Shown here: positions 7,312 through 16,786 of the stretch, piece after piece
Numbering within the stretch: the stretch's first letter is position 1
Layout of the letters: every line of letters begins with the position of its first letter
Assembly: GCF_019645855.1 (NCBI RefSeq)
Contig: NZ_CP080999.1
Span: 3,782,001 to 3,846,000, forward strand
Source of the DNA: Mycobacterium malmoense
Lineage (GTDB): Bacteria; Actinomycetota; Actinomycetes; Mycobacteriales; Mycobacteriaceae
Reading direction: 5' to 3'
DNA length: 64,000 nt
The notes under the pieces: generated by a model
What the model saw: only the letters and a program-made list of their open reading frames with translations
What the model was told of the DNA's origin: nothing
Databases searched by the model: none
Position numbers and translations under genes: made by a program

Positions 7312-9327
7312 ACGTCCGACGTCTCCGTGTCCGAGCTGCTTGCCATCGCCGTGGCCGCGCTCGGCGGCAGCGAGCGCGGCGGCCAGCAGGAGATGGCCGC
7401 CGCCGTCGCGCGCGCCTTCGACACCGGTGAGCACCTCGTCGTGCAGGCCGGCACCGGCACCGGCAAGTCGCTGGCCTATCTGGTTCCCGCGATCGTCCGC
7501 TCGCTCAGCGACGACTCGCCCGTCGTCGTGTCGACGGCCACGATCGCGCTGCAGCGCCAGCTGGTCGATCGCGACCTGCCCCGGCTGGCCGATTCGCTCG
7601 CCGCCGCACTGCCCCGCCACCCGCGGTTCGCGCTGCTGAAGGGGCGACGAAACTACTTGTGCCTGAACAAGATCCATAACGGTGCCGCGGGTGAGCCGGA
7701 CGCGCAGGACGAACGGCCGCAGGAAGACCTCTTCGACCCGATGGCGGTCACCGCGCTGGGCCGCGACGTGCAACGGCTCACCGCCTGGGCGTCGACGACC
7801 GAATCCGGCGACCGCGACGACCTGAAGCCCGGGGTACCGGACCGGTCCTGGTCCCAGGTCAGCGTTTCCGCGCGGGAATGCCTCGGCGTGGCCCGCTGCC
7901 CGTTCGGTTCCGAATGCTTCTCGGAACGGGCCAGAGGTGAGGCCGGCCGCGCTGACGTTGTCGTCACCAATCACGCGCTGCTGGCCATCGATGCCGTCGC
8001 CGAATCGGCGGTGCTGCCCGAACACGCGCTGCTGGTGGTCGACGAAGCCCACGAGCTGGTTGACCGGGTGACGTCGGTGGCCACCGCGGAGCTGACGTCG
8101 GCCGGCCTCGGCGTCGTCTCGCGACGCATCGCCCGATTGGTGGACCCCGAACTGACCCAACGGCTGGACGCGACGGCGGCCAACTTCGCCGCGGCGATCC
8201 ACGAGGCGCAAATAATCAAGCCGGGCCGCGTCGACCACCTCGACGACGAAATGGCGACCTACCTGACCGCGCTACGCGACGTGGCCGGCGCGGCACGGTC
8301 GGCGATCGACACCACGAGCGACGCCAAGGCGGCGTCGGCGCGCGCCGAAGCGGTTGCGGCACTGAGCGAGATATCCGACACGGCGTCGCGGATCCTGACG
8401 TCGTTTGGCCCCGCCATCCCCGATCGCACCGACGTGGTCTGGCTGGAGCATGAGGAGAACCGGGGTTCGCCGCGCGCGGTGTTGCGGGTGGCGCCGCTGT
8501 CGGTCGCCGGCTTGCTGCGCGACCGGGTGTTTACGCGTTCGACCACGGTGCTGACGTCGGCGACCCTGACGATCGGCGGCTCCTTCGACGCGATGGCCAC
8601 GGCGTGGGGCCTGACGGGATCGGCCGCCGGCGAGGACCCGGCGTGGCGCGGCCTCGACGTGGGATCGCCGTTTCAGCACGCGAAGGCCGGAATCCTGTAC
8701 GTGGCCGCCCATCTGCCGCCGCCGGGCCGCGACGGCACCGGCTCGGCCGAGCAGCTGACCGAAATCGCCGAGCTCATCACCGCGGCCGGCGGGCGCACGC
8801 TCGGGCTGTTTTCGTCCATGCGGGCCGCCCGGGCCGCCGCCGAGGCCATGCGCGAACGGCTGTCGACGCCGGTGTTGTGTCAGGGCGACGACAGCACCTC
8901 CGCGCTGGTCGAGCGGTTCAGCGCCGAGGAAGAGACCTCGCTGTTCGGCACGCTGTCGCTGTGGCAGGGGGTCGACGTGCCGGGGCCGTCGCTGTCACTG
9001 GTGCTGATCGACCGCATCCCGTTCCCCCGGCCGGACGACCCGCTGCTGGGCGCGCGGCAGCGCGCGGTGGCCGCGCGCGGCGGCAACGGCTTCATGGCCG
9101 TCGCGGCCAACCATGCCGCGCTGCTGCTGGCGCAGGGCTCAGGCCGGCTGCTGCGCCGCATCAGCGACCGCGGAGTGGTCGCGGTGCTCGACTCCCGGAT
9201 GGTCACCGCCGGCTACGGCCGCTACCTGCGGGCCTCGCTGCCACCGTTCTGGCAGACCACCAGCCCGGCGCAGGTCCGCGGGGCGCTGCAGCGGCTGCGC
9301 ACCGCGTCCGAGGGCCTGTCGGCCTGA
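7312..9327 (+). CDS. dinG: DinG-family Fe-S ATP-dependent DNA helicase
   Basis: XPD-like superfamily 2 helicase of about 670 aa. Walker A is GTGTGKS, Walker B/DEAH is VVDEAHEL, the Fe-S ligand cysteines lie in ARECLGVARCPFGSECF, and the C-terminal motifs LFGTLSLWQGVDVPG and QGSGRLLRR are present. It repairs or unwinds DNA structures in the cytoplasm. Start choice: a good SD (AAAGGAAG, 7299-7306) lies 5 nt before an in-frame ACG (7312) that aligns with the M. tuberculosis start (xSDVSVSELLA). The first canonical start is a GTG at 7327, 20 nt from the SD, giving 666 aa. I list the ACG form but hold the GTG as the alternative. The gene converges on glgP with an 8-nt gap. Confidence 0.85.
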   Translation, partial: TSDVSVSELLAIAVAALGGSERGGQQEMAAAVARAFDTGEHLVVQAGTGTGKSLAYLVPAIVRSLSDDSPVVVSTATIALQRQLVDRDLPRLADSLAAALPRHPRFALLKGRRNYLCLNKIHNGAAGEPDAQDERPQEDLFDPMAVTALGRDVQRLTAWASTTESGDRDDLKPGVPDRSWSQVSVSARECLGVARCPFGSECFSERARGEAGRADVVVTNHALLAIDAVAESAVLPEHALLVVDEAHELVDRVTSVATAELTSAGLGVVSRRIARLVDPELTQRLDATAANFAAAIHEAQIIKPGRVDHLDDEMATYLTALRDVAGAARSAIDTTSDAKAASARAEAVAALSEISDTASRILTSFGPAIPDRTDVVWLEHEENRGSPRAVLRVAPLSVAGLLRDRVFTRSTTVLTSATLTIGGSFDAMATAWGLTGSAAGEDPAWRGLDVGSPFQHAKAGILYVAAHLPPPGRDGTGSAEQLTEIAELITAAGGRTLGLFSSMRAARAAAEAMRERLSTPVLCQGDDSTSALVERFSAEEETSLFGTLSLWQGVDVPGPSLSLVLIDRIPFPRPDDPLLGARQRAVAARGGNGFMAVAANHAALLLAQGSGRLLRRISDRGVVAVLDSRMVTAGYGRYLRASLPPFWQTTSPAQVRGALQRLRTASEGLSA

Positions 9328-9335
9328 GCGGCCTG

Positions 9336-11984
9336 CTACCTGGCGAGGGCGACCAGACCCAGCTCGTTGCTGGCGGCGAGCATCGGATGGTGGGGCAGCA
9401 CGCGGACCGTGTACCCGACCGATCCCGCCAGCGGCAGCGGCGTTGTCGTCGAGAAGACCTGGTTGCCTCCTTCGGCGGCACCGGTATACGACATCTCGAT
9501 GGTCACCGGATCCAGCAGCACGTCGCCGGCGTCGACCCGGCCCACCATGGCCTGCACCGTGACCTCGTCGGGCACCAGACCGGCCAGCTGCACGGTCGCG
9601 GTCAGGGTCAACTTCGAGCCGAGCACCGGGGTATCCGGCAGGCCCGTGCTGTCGACGTCGGTGATCTCGATCTTCGGCCATGCCTCATCGACGCGCCGGC
9701 GGTAGGCGGCCAGCTCCCGGGCGGCGCCGAATTCGCCGCCGCCCTCCATGCCGGCCGCGACCGTCTTGCGCAGCGATTGCGCCGCCGGCGTGTAGTACTG
9801 CTCGACGTAGTCACGCACCATGCGGGACGCCAGCACCTTCGGGCCGAGGGTCTGCAGGGTGTGGCGCACCATCTCGATCCACCGGGGCGGCACGCCGTGC
9901 TCATCGCGCTCGTAGAACTTCGGCGCCACCGCTTGCTCCAGCAGGTCGTAGAGCGCGCTGGACTCCAGGTCGTCGCGACGGTCCTCGTCGGCCACACCGT
10001 CGGCGGACGGTATCGCCCAACCGTTTTCGCCGTCGTACCATTCGTCCCACCAGCCGTCGCGGATGGACAGGTTCAGCCCGCCGTTGAGCGCGCTCTTCAT
10101 CCCCGACGTGCCGCAGGCCTCCAGGGGCCGCAGCGGGTTGTTCAGCCAGACGTCGCAACCCCAATACAGCAGCCGGGCCATCGACATGTCGTAGTCGGGC
10201 AGGAAGGCGATGCGGTGCCGCACCTCCGGCCGGTCGGCGAACCGCACCACCTGCTGGATCAGCGCTTTGCCTCCGTCGTCGGCGGGGTGCGATTTCCCGG
10301 CGACGATCAGCTGGATCGGTTTTTCCTCGTTGAGCAGCAGCCGTTCCAGCCGCTCCGGATCGTGCAGCATCAGCGTCAGCCGCTTGTAGGTCGGCACCCG
10401 CCGAGCAAACCCGATGGTAAGCACGTCCGGATCGAATGCCGTTGATATCCAACCCAGTTCGGCATCCGATGCACCACGATCCAGCCAGGAGCGGCGCAAC
10501 CGCAGCCGGACGTCCTCGATCAGCAATGACCGCAGTTGCGATCGGATCCACCACAGATGACCCGGGTCGACCTGCTGCAGTCGCAGCCAGACGCCGGGGT
10601 CGGCGAACGAGTCCGAGCCGGACAGCTCGCGCCCCAGCTGCAACCATTGCGGCGCCGCCCAGGTGCGCGCGTGCACCCCGTTGGTGATGGACCCGATCGG
10701 CACCTCGCCCGGGTCGAATCCGGGCCACAGCTCGTTGAACATGGCCCGGCTCACCCGGCCGTGCAGCAGCGAGACACCGTTGGCCCGCTGCGCGAGGCGC
10801 AGACCCATGTGAGCCATGTTGAACTTGGCCGGATCGTCCTCGGCGCCGAGCGCGATGATCCGGGCGGTCGGTACTCCCGGCAGCAGCGCGGGCGCGGTGG
10901 CACCGGCATTCTCGCCGGGATCGCCATTGTGGGGGTCGGCTTGGTGGTCGTCGAAGTAGCGCCGCACCATGTCCACCGGAAACCGGTCGATACCGGCGGG
11001 CACGGGGGTGTGGGTGGTGAACACGGTGCTGGACCGCACGACCGTCAGGGCGGTGTCGAAGTCCAATCCGGCCTCGGTGATCAGCTCGCGAATGCGTTCG
11101 GTACCGAGGAACCCGGCGTGCCCCTCGTTCATGTGAAATACCTCGGGCGCCGGCAACCCTTCGATGGCGGTGAACGCGCGGATCGCCCGGACGCCGCCGA
11201 TGCCGGCCAGGATCTCTTGCCTCATCCGGTGTTCCTGATCGCCGCCGTAGAGGCGGTCGGTGACGCCGCGCAGCTCGTGCTCGTTTTCCGGCACATCAGA
11301 ATCCAGCAGGAGCAGCGGAACACGGCCCACCTGCGCGACCCAGATCCGGGCCCGCAGCCGTGCGGATTCGGGAAACGTCAGCTCGACCAGCACGGGATCG
11401 CCGGCCGCATCGGTGAGCAGCCGCAACGGCAGCCCTTGCGGGTCCAGCGACGGGTAGGTCTCGTTCTGCCAGCCGTCGGCGGTCAGCGACTGCCGGAAGT
11501 ACCCGGAGCGGTAGTAGAGGCCCACCGCAACCAGCGGAACCCCCAGATCGGACGCCGACTTCAGGTGGTCACCGGCGAGAATCCCCAAGCCCCCCGAGTA
11601 ATTTGGCAACACCTCGGCAACGCCGAACTCCATGGAGAAGTACGCGATGGCGACCGGCATTGCCTCGGTGTCGGAGCCTTCGGCCTGTCGCTGCTGATAC
11701 CACAGCGGACGGGTCAGGTAGTCGTTCAGCTCGGCCGCCAGCCCGTCAAGCCGGCCCAGGAAGCCTTCGTCGAGCGCCAACTCATCGAGCCGGGCCGGAG
11801 TCACCGCGCCCAGCAACGCCACCGGATCAAAGCCGCACCGCTCCCACAGCTCGGGGTCGATGGTCGCGAACAGATCCTGCGTCGGCTTGTCCCACGACCA
11901 GCGGAGATTGGTCGACAGCTGATTCAGCGCGGCGAGACGCTCGGGCAAATGAGCACGGACGGTAAAGCGGCGGAGGGCTTTCAC
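9336..11984 (-). CDS. glgP: alpha-glucan (glycogen) phosphorylase
   Basis: 882 aa GT35-type phosphorylase that releases glucose 1-phosphate from alpha-1,4-glucan. The PLP-binding segment is GTSGMKSALNGG, and NYSGGLGILAGDHLKSASDLG and YFSMEFGVAEVLPNYSGG are family signatures. The actinobacterial form with an N-terminal LSTNLRWSWD domain is clear. It starts at a GTG preceding KALRRFTVRAHLPERL. It is divergent from glgE-glgB, so breakdown and synthesis genes share the 342-nt intergenic region. Confidence 0.94.
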   Translation of the reverse strand: MKALRRFTVRAHLPERLAALNQLSTNLRWSWDKPTQDLFATIDPELWERCGFDPVALLGAVTPARLDELALDEGFLGRLDGLAAELNDYLTRPLWYQQRQAEGSDTEAMPVAIAYFSMEFGVAEVLPNYSGGLGILAGDHLKSASDLGVPLVAVGLYYRSGYFRQSLTADGWQNETYPSLDPQGLPLRLLTDAAGDPVLVELTFPESARLRARIWVAQVGRVPLLLLDSDVPENEHELRGVTDRLYGGDQEHRMRQEILAGIGGVRAIRAFTAIEGLPAPEVFHMNEGHAGFLGTERIRELITEAGLDFDTALTVVRSSTVFTTHTPVPAGIDRFPVDMVRRYFDDHQADPHNGDPGENAGATAPALLPGVPTARIIALGAEDDPAKFNMAHMGLRLAQRANGVSLLHGRVSRAMFNELWPGFDPGEVPIGSITNGVHARTWAAPQWLQLGRELSGSDSFADPGVWLRLQQVDPGHLWWIRSQLRSLLIEDVRLRLRRSWLDRGASDAELGWISTAFDPDVLTIGFARRVPTYKRLTLMLHDPERLERLLLNEEKPIQLIVAGKSHPADDGGKALIQQVVRFADRPEVRHRIAFLPDYDMSMARLLYWGCDVWLNNPLRPLEACGTSGMKSALNGGLNLSIRDGWWDEWYDGENGWAIPSADGVADEDRRDDLESSALYDLLEQAVAPKFYERDEHGVPPRWIEMVRHTLQTLGPKVLASRMVRDYVEQYYTPAAQSLRKTVAAGMEGGGEFGAARELAAYRRRVDEAWPKIEITDVDSTGLPDTPVLGSKLTLTATVQLAGLVPDEVTVQAMVGRVDAGDVLLDPVTIEMSYTGAAEGGNQVFSTTTPLPLAGSVGYTVRVLPHHPMLAASNELGLVALAR

Positions 11985-12326
11985 ACGTGACTACCTTACT
12001 GAGGATTCCCGAGCTCGCACGGCCACCAAGTAACCGCTTAGCCGCAGGAGTGTGACCGAACACTAGGCTGGGTATCGGGTAGTTATTGGGGCCGCAACGA
12101 CGCTGCCCAGCAGGAAGTCCCCACGACAGGAAGTTTCGCCAGACGAGAGGCATTCCGCGACGGAGCACACCGCGGTTTGGCCGCACACAATCGGAACACC
12201 CCCGACGACGATTGCGGCCCGCCAAGCGGGCCGAGGAGGAGTCGGGCAAGTCGGAACACCCCCGACGACGATTGCGGCCCGCCAAGCGGGCCGAGGAGGA
12301 GTCGGGCAAATCGGAACGGAGTGGTT
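11985..12326. promoter_or_regulatory. glgP/glgE divergent intergenic region
   Basis: 342 nt without a credible gene. The left part should carry the glgP promoter (I see no clear -35/-10 pair). The segment TGACCGAACACTAGGCTGG holds a TAGGCT -10-like hexamer facing glgE. The right part is filled by a 60-bp tandem repeat with hairpins that ends just before the glgE start. Confidence 0.5.
12191..12310 (+). repeat. 60-bp MIRU/VNTR-like tandem repeat, two copies
   Basis: Bases 12191-12250 and 12251-12310 are identical except for the last base, and a third copy is begun at 12311 (TCGGAAC). Each unit contains a perfect hairpin GGCCCG-CCAAG-CGGGCC (12216-12232 and 12276-12292) followed by SD-like GAGGAGGAG. 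The unit is 20 codons long, so it leaves an open reading frame ahead of glgE. The plan GACGACGAT...GC...GAGGAGGAG..CGGGCA resembles MIRU elements. Confidence 0.9.
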
Positions 12327-14423
12327 GTGCCCGGTCGTGTCGAGATCGACAACGTCCAACCCGTCGTTTCCTGCGGCGCGTACCCCGCCAAGGCCGTGGT
12401 CGGTGAGATGGTGCCGGTGAGCGCCGCGGTGTGGCGAGAGGGCCACGAGGCCGTCGCGGCGACCCTGGTCGTGCGCTACCTCGGGCCGCGCTATCCGCAA
12501 ATCACGGAAACCCGCCGGATCAAGGCCGTCGAGGCCCCCGAGCGGCCGGCGCCCGGACTTGGTCCCAAGGCCGTCGACCGGCAACGGGTCAAGCCACTGC
12601 TGCTGCCCATGACCGAGGGCCTGGAGCCCTACGTTTTCCACGGGCAGTTCACGCCGGACCGCGTCGGGCTGTGGACCTTTCGGGTCGACGGGTGGGGCGA
12701 CCCGATCCGCTCGTGGCGGCGCGGGCTGGTTGCCAAGTTGGACGCCGGCCAGGGCGAGACGGAACTGTCCAACGACCTGCTGGTCGGGGCCGCGCTGTTC
12801 GAGCGCGCCGCCACCGGTCTGCCGCGCGCGCGGCGCGATCCGCTGCTGGCGGCCGCCGCGGCGCTGCGGACGCCGGGGGATCCGGTGACCCGCACGGCGC
12901 TGGCCCTGGCTCCCGGCATCGAAGAACTGCTGGCGCGCTATCCGTTGCGGGAGCTGGTCACCCGGGGCGAGCAGTGCGGGGTGTGGGTGGATCGGCCGCT
13001 GGCCCGTTTCGGTGCGTGGTACGAGATGTTTCCGCGCTCGACCGGCGGGTGGGATGCCGACGGCACGCCGGTGCACGGCACCTTCGCGACGGCGGCCGCG
13101 CAGCTTCCGCGCATCGCGAGGATGGGGTTCGACGTGGTGTACCTGCCGCCGATCCATCCGATCGGCAAGGTGCACCGCAAGGGCCGCAACAACTCCCCGA
13201 CCGCCGGGCCGACGGACGTGGGGTCACCCTGGGCAATCGGCAGCGACGAGGGTGGCCACGACGCTATTCACCCGAGCCTGGGGACCATCGACGACTTCGA
13301 CGACTTCGTCGCCGCCGCACGCGATCTGGGCATGGAGGTGGCCCTGGACCTGGCGCTACAGTGCGCTCCGGATCATCCGTGGGCGCGCGAACACCGGCGG
13401 TGGTTCACCGAATTGCCGGATGGCACCATCGCCTACGCGGAGAACCCGCCGAAGAAATACCAGGACATCTATCCGCTCAACTTCGACAACGACCCCGCGG
13501 GCCTCTACGACGAAGTGCTGCGCGTGGTCCGGCACTGGATCGACCACGGCATCAAGTTCTTTCGGGTGGACAATCCGCACACCAAGCCTCCCGACTTCTG
13601 GGCCTGGCTGATCGGTCAGGTCAAAGACGCCGACCCCGACGTGCTCTTCCTGTCCGAGGCCTTCACCCCGCCAGTTCGCCAGTACGGCCTGGCCAAGCTC
13701 GGATTCACCCAGTCCTACACCTACTTCACCTGGCGGACCGCCAAGTGGGAACTCACCGAATTCGGCAACGACATCGCCGCCCTCGCCGACTTTCGCCGGC
13801 CGAACCTGTTCGTCAACACCCCCGACATCCTGCACGCCGTGCTGCAGCACGACGGCCCGGGCATGTTCGCCATCCGCGCCGTGCTGGCGGCGACCATGGG
13901 TCCGGCGTGGGGGGTGTACTCGGGTTACGAGTTGTTCGAACACCGGGCGGTGCGGGAGGGCAGCGAGGAGTACTTGAACTCGGAGAAGTACGAATTGCGT
14001 CCCCGCGACTATGAGTGGGCGCTCGCCGAAGGCAGGTCGCTCGAGCCGTTCATCGCACGGCTCAACGAAATTCGCCGCTTGCATCCCGCGCTGCAGCAGC
14101 TGCGCACCATTCACTTCCATGGCGTGGACAACGACGCGCTGTTGGCGTACAGCAAGTTCGACCCGGCCACCGGAGACTGCGTGTTGGTGGTGGTGACCCT
14201 CAACGCGTTCGCGCCGGAGGAAGCGACGCTGTGGCTGGACATGGCGGCGCTCGGCATGGAGCCCTACGAGCGGTTTTGGGTGCGCGACGAGATAACCGGC
14301 CAGGAATTCCAGTGGGGGCAGGCGAATTACATCCGCCTCGACCCCGGGCACACGGTCGCCCACATCGTCAACATGCCGCTCATACCGTACGAATCCCGAA
14401 TTACGTTGACGCGCAGGAGGTGA
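12327..14423 (+). CDS. glgE: alpha-1,4-glucan:maltose-1-phosphate maltosyltransferase
   Basis: 698 aa, GH13_3 family; M. tuberculosis GlgE has 701. It transfers maltose from maltose 1-phosphate to alpha-glucan. The nucleophile Asp is in FFRVDNPHTKP and the acid Glu in FLSEAFTPP; YLPPIHPIGKVHRKG is a family signature. I chose the GTG at 12327 (VPGRVEID) preceded by AACGGAG. An in-frame open stretch runs back through the tandem repeat to 12177 but is repeat-derived. glgB follows after 6 nt. Confidence 0.94.
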   Translation: MPGRVEIDNVQPVVSCGAYPAKAVVGEMVPVSAAVWREGHEAVAATLVVRYLGPRYPQITETRRIKAVEAPERPAPGLGPKAVDRQRVKPLLLPMTEGLEPYVFHGQFTPDRVGLWTFRVDGWGDPIRSWRRGLVAKLDAGQGETELSNDLLVGAALFERAATGLPRARRDPLLAAAAALRTPGDPVTRTALALAPGIEELLARYPLRELVTRGEQCGVWVDRPLARFGAWYEMFPRSTGGWDADGTPVHGTFATAAAQLPRIARMGFDVVYLPPIHPIGKVHRKGRNNSPTAGPTDVGSPWAIGSDEGGHDAIHPSLGTIDDFDDFVAAARDLGMEVALDLALQCAPDHPWAREHRRWFTELPDGTIAYAENPPKKYQDIYPLNFDNDPAGLYDEVLRVVRHWIDHGIKFFRVDNPHTKPPDFWAWLIGQVKDADPDVLFLSEAFTPPVRQYGLAKLGFTQSYTYFTWRTAKWELTEFGNDIAALADFRRPNLFVNTPDILHAVLQHDGPGMFAIRAVLAATMGPAWGVYSGYELFEHRAVREGSEEYLNSEKYELRPRDYEWALAEGRSLEPFIARLNEIRRLHPALQQLRTIHFHGVDNDALLAYSKFDPATGDCVLVVVTLNAFAPEEATLWLDMAALGMEPYERFWVRDEITGQEFQWGQANYIRLDPGHTVAHIVNMPLIPYESRITLTRRR

Positions 14424-14429
14424 CGCGCC

Positions 14430-16625
14430 ATGAACCGGACCGAACAACTCGCCAGCAGGCACCTGGCGCCCGACCCCGCGGACCTGGCGCGCCTGGTGGC
14501 CGGTGCACACCACAACCCGCACGGCATCCTGGGCGCCCACGAGTACGGCGACCACACCGTCATCCGGGCGTTTCGGCCGCACGCGGCCGAGGTCGTCGCG
14601 CTCGTCGGTGACGACCGGTTCCCGTTGCGGCACATCGGATCCGGCCTGTTCGCCGTGGCGCTGCCGTTCGTCAACCTGATTGACTACCGGCTACAGGTGT
14701 CCTACGAGGGTTCCGAACCCCACACCGTCGCCGACGCCTACCGTTTCCTGCCGACCCTGGGCGAAGTCGACCTTCATCTGTTCGGCGAGGGCCGCCACGA
14801 ACGGCTCTGGGAAGTCCTTGGCGCCCATCCTCGCTCGTTCACCACGGCCGACGGTGTCGTCAACGGGGTGTCGTTCGCCGTGTGGGCGCCCAACGCCAAG
14901 GGCGTCAGTTTGATCGGCGAGTTCAACGGCTGGGCCGGCGACGAGGCCCCCATGCGGGTGCTCGGCTCCTCGGGGGTATGGGAGTTGTTCTGGCCCGGTT
15001 TCCCCGTCGACGGTCTCTACAAGTTCCGCGTGCACGGCGCCGACGGCGTCGTGACCGAGCGGGCCGATCCCATGGCGTTCGCCACCGAAGTGCCGCCGCA
15101 CACCGCGTCGCGGGTGACGCGCAGCAAATACACCTGGAATGATGCCGACTGGATGACGCGGCGCGCGCAGCGCAACCCGGTGTTCGAGCCGATGAGCACC
15201 TACGAGGTCCACCTCGGCTCCTGGCGGCCCGGACTCAGCTACCGACAGCTCGCCACCGAGCTGACGGATTACGTTGTGGAACAAGGGTTTACCCATGTGG
15301 AACTGCTGCCGGTCGCCGAGCACCCGTTCGCCGGGTCGTGGGGATACCAGGTCACGTCATACTACGCGCCGACGTCGCGCTTCGGCACGCCCGACGATTT
15401 CCGGGGCCTGGTCGACGCCCTGCACCGGGCCGGTATCGGGGTCATCGTGGACTGGGTGCCGGCACACTTTCCGAAGGACGCGTGGGCGCTGGGACGGTTC
15501 GACGGCACCGCGCTCTACGAGCATTCCGATCCCAGTCGCGGCGAGCAACTCGACTGGGGCACTTACGTGTTCAACTTCGGCCGCGCCGAAGTGCGTAACT
15601 TCCTAGTGGCCAATGCGTTGTATTGGCTCGAAGAGTTTCACATCGACGGCCTGCGGGTGGACGCGGTCGCGTCGATGCTCTACCTGGACTATTCGCGCCC
15701 GGAGGGCGGCTGGACCCCCAACGTCTACGGCGGGCGGGAGAATCTGGAAGCGGTGCAGTTCCTGCAGGAGATGAACGCCACGGCACACAAGGTCGCGCCG
15801 GGCATCGTCACCATCGCCGAGGAGTCGACGTCGTGGCCCGGGGTGACGCGGCCCACCAACCTTGGTGGTCTTGGCTTTTCGATGAAGTGGAACATGGGCT
15901 GGATGCACGACACGCTCGACTACATCAGCCGCGACCCGTTTTACCGCAGCTACCACCACCACGAGATGACATTCTCGATGCTGTATGCGTTCAGCGAGAA
16001 CTACGTGCTGCCGCTCAGTCACGACGAGGTGGTGCACGGCAAGGGCACGCTGTGGGGGCGGATGCCGGGCAACAACCACGTCAAGGCCGCCGGGCTGCGC
16101 AGCCTGCTCGCCTACCAGTGGGCCCACCCGGGCAAGCAGCTGTTGTTCATGGGACAGGAATTCGGCCAGCGCGCCGAATGGTCCGAGCAGCGCGGTTTGG
16201 ATTGGTGGCAGCTCGACGAGCAGGGTTTCTCCAACGGTGTTCTGCGGCTCGTGCGCGATATCAATGAGATCTACCGCACCCACCCGGCGCTGTGGAGCCA
16301 GGACACCATTCCCGACGGTTATTCCTGGATCGACGCCAACGACTCCGCCAACAACGTGTTGAGTTTCCTGCGATATGGAAATGACGGCTCGGTAATGGCC
16401 TGCGTGTTCAATTTTGCGGGTTCCGAGCACGGCGGCTACCGGCTCGGCCTGCCCTATGCCGGCCGCTGGCGCGAAGTCCTCAACACCGACGCGACCGCCT
16501 ACAACGGTTCGGGAATCGGCAACATGGGCGGCGTCGACGCTACCGAGAACCCGTGGCATGGCCGCCCGGCTTCGGCGGTGATGGTCTTGCCGCCCACGTC
16601 CGCGCTGTGGCTCGAACCCGAATAG
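14430..16625 (+). CDS. glgB: 1,4-alpha-glucan branching enzyme
   Basis: 731 aa GH13_9 enzyme that creates alpha-1,6 branches. It has an N-terminal CBM48 region (FAVWAPNAKGVSLIGEFNGW) and the catalytic Asp and Glu in GLRVDAVASMLYLDYSR and TIAEESTSWPGV, plus LPLSHDEVVHGKG. A strong ribosome site (AGGAGGTG) precedes the ATG. It is co-transcribed with glgE, and the pair makes branched alpha-glucan. Confidence 0.96.
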   Translation: MNRTEQLASRHLAPDPADLARLVAGAHHNPHGILGAHEYGDHTVIRAFRPHAAEVVALVGDDRFPLRHIGSGLFAVALPFVNLIDYRLQVSYEGSEPHTVADAYRFLPTLGEVDLHLFGEGRHERLWEVLGAHPRSFTTADGVVNGVSFAVWAPNAKGVSLIGEFNGWAGDEAPMRVLGSSGVWELFWPGFPVDGLYKFRVHGADGVVTERADPMAFATEVPPHTASRVTRSKYTWNDADWMTRRAQRNPVFEPMSTYEVHLGSWRPGLSYRQLATELTDYVVEQGFTHVELLPVAEHPFAGSWGYQVTSYYAPTSRFGTPDDFRGLVDALHRAGIGVIVDWVPAHFPKDAWALGRFDGTALYEHSDPSRGEQLDWGTYVFNFGRAEVRNFLVANALYWLEEFHIDGLRVDAVASMLYLDYSRPEGGWTPNVYGGRENLEAVQFLQEMNATAHKVAPGIVTIAEESTSWPGVTRPTNLGGLGFSMKWNMGWMHDTLDYISRDPFYRSYHHHEMTFSMLYAFSENYVLPLSHDEVVHGKGTLWGRMPGNNHVKAAGLRSLLAYQWAHPGKQLLFMGQEFGQRAEWSEQRGLDWWQLDEQGFSNGVLRLVRDINEIYRTHPALWSQDTIPDGYSWIDANDSANNVLSFLRYGNDGSVMACVFNFAGSEHGGYRLGLPYAGRWREVLNTDATAYNGSGIGNMGGVDATENPWHGRPASAVMVLPPTSALWLEPE

Positions 16626-16786
16626 ACGCGTCCGATTAATCGACCGATAATAAGGCGATAATTTATTTTCTCATCCTAATTACTCGGGGCCTCGCGCCAC
16701 GATATACTTCTTTCCCCGCCATTTGGTCGATGATGACCGGACCAAGGTGTCATCGCCTTCTGGCTTTAACCTGTGGGAGGTTATGG

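Noticed and set aside
12177..12326. N-terminal extension of glgE through the tandem repeat
   Set aside because: The sequence is repeat-derived, has no SD before 12177, and M. tuberculosis GlgE has about the length obtained from 12327.
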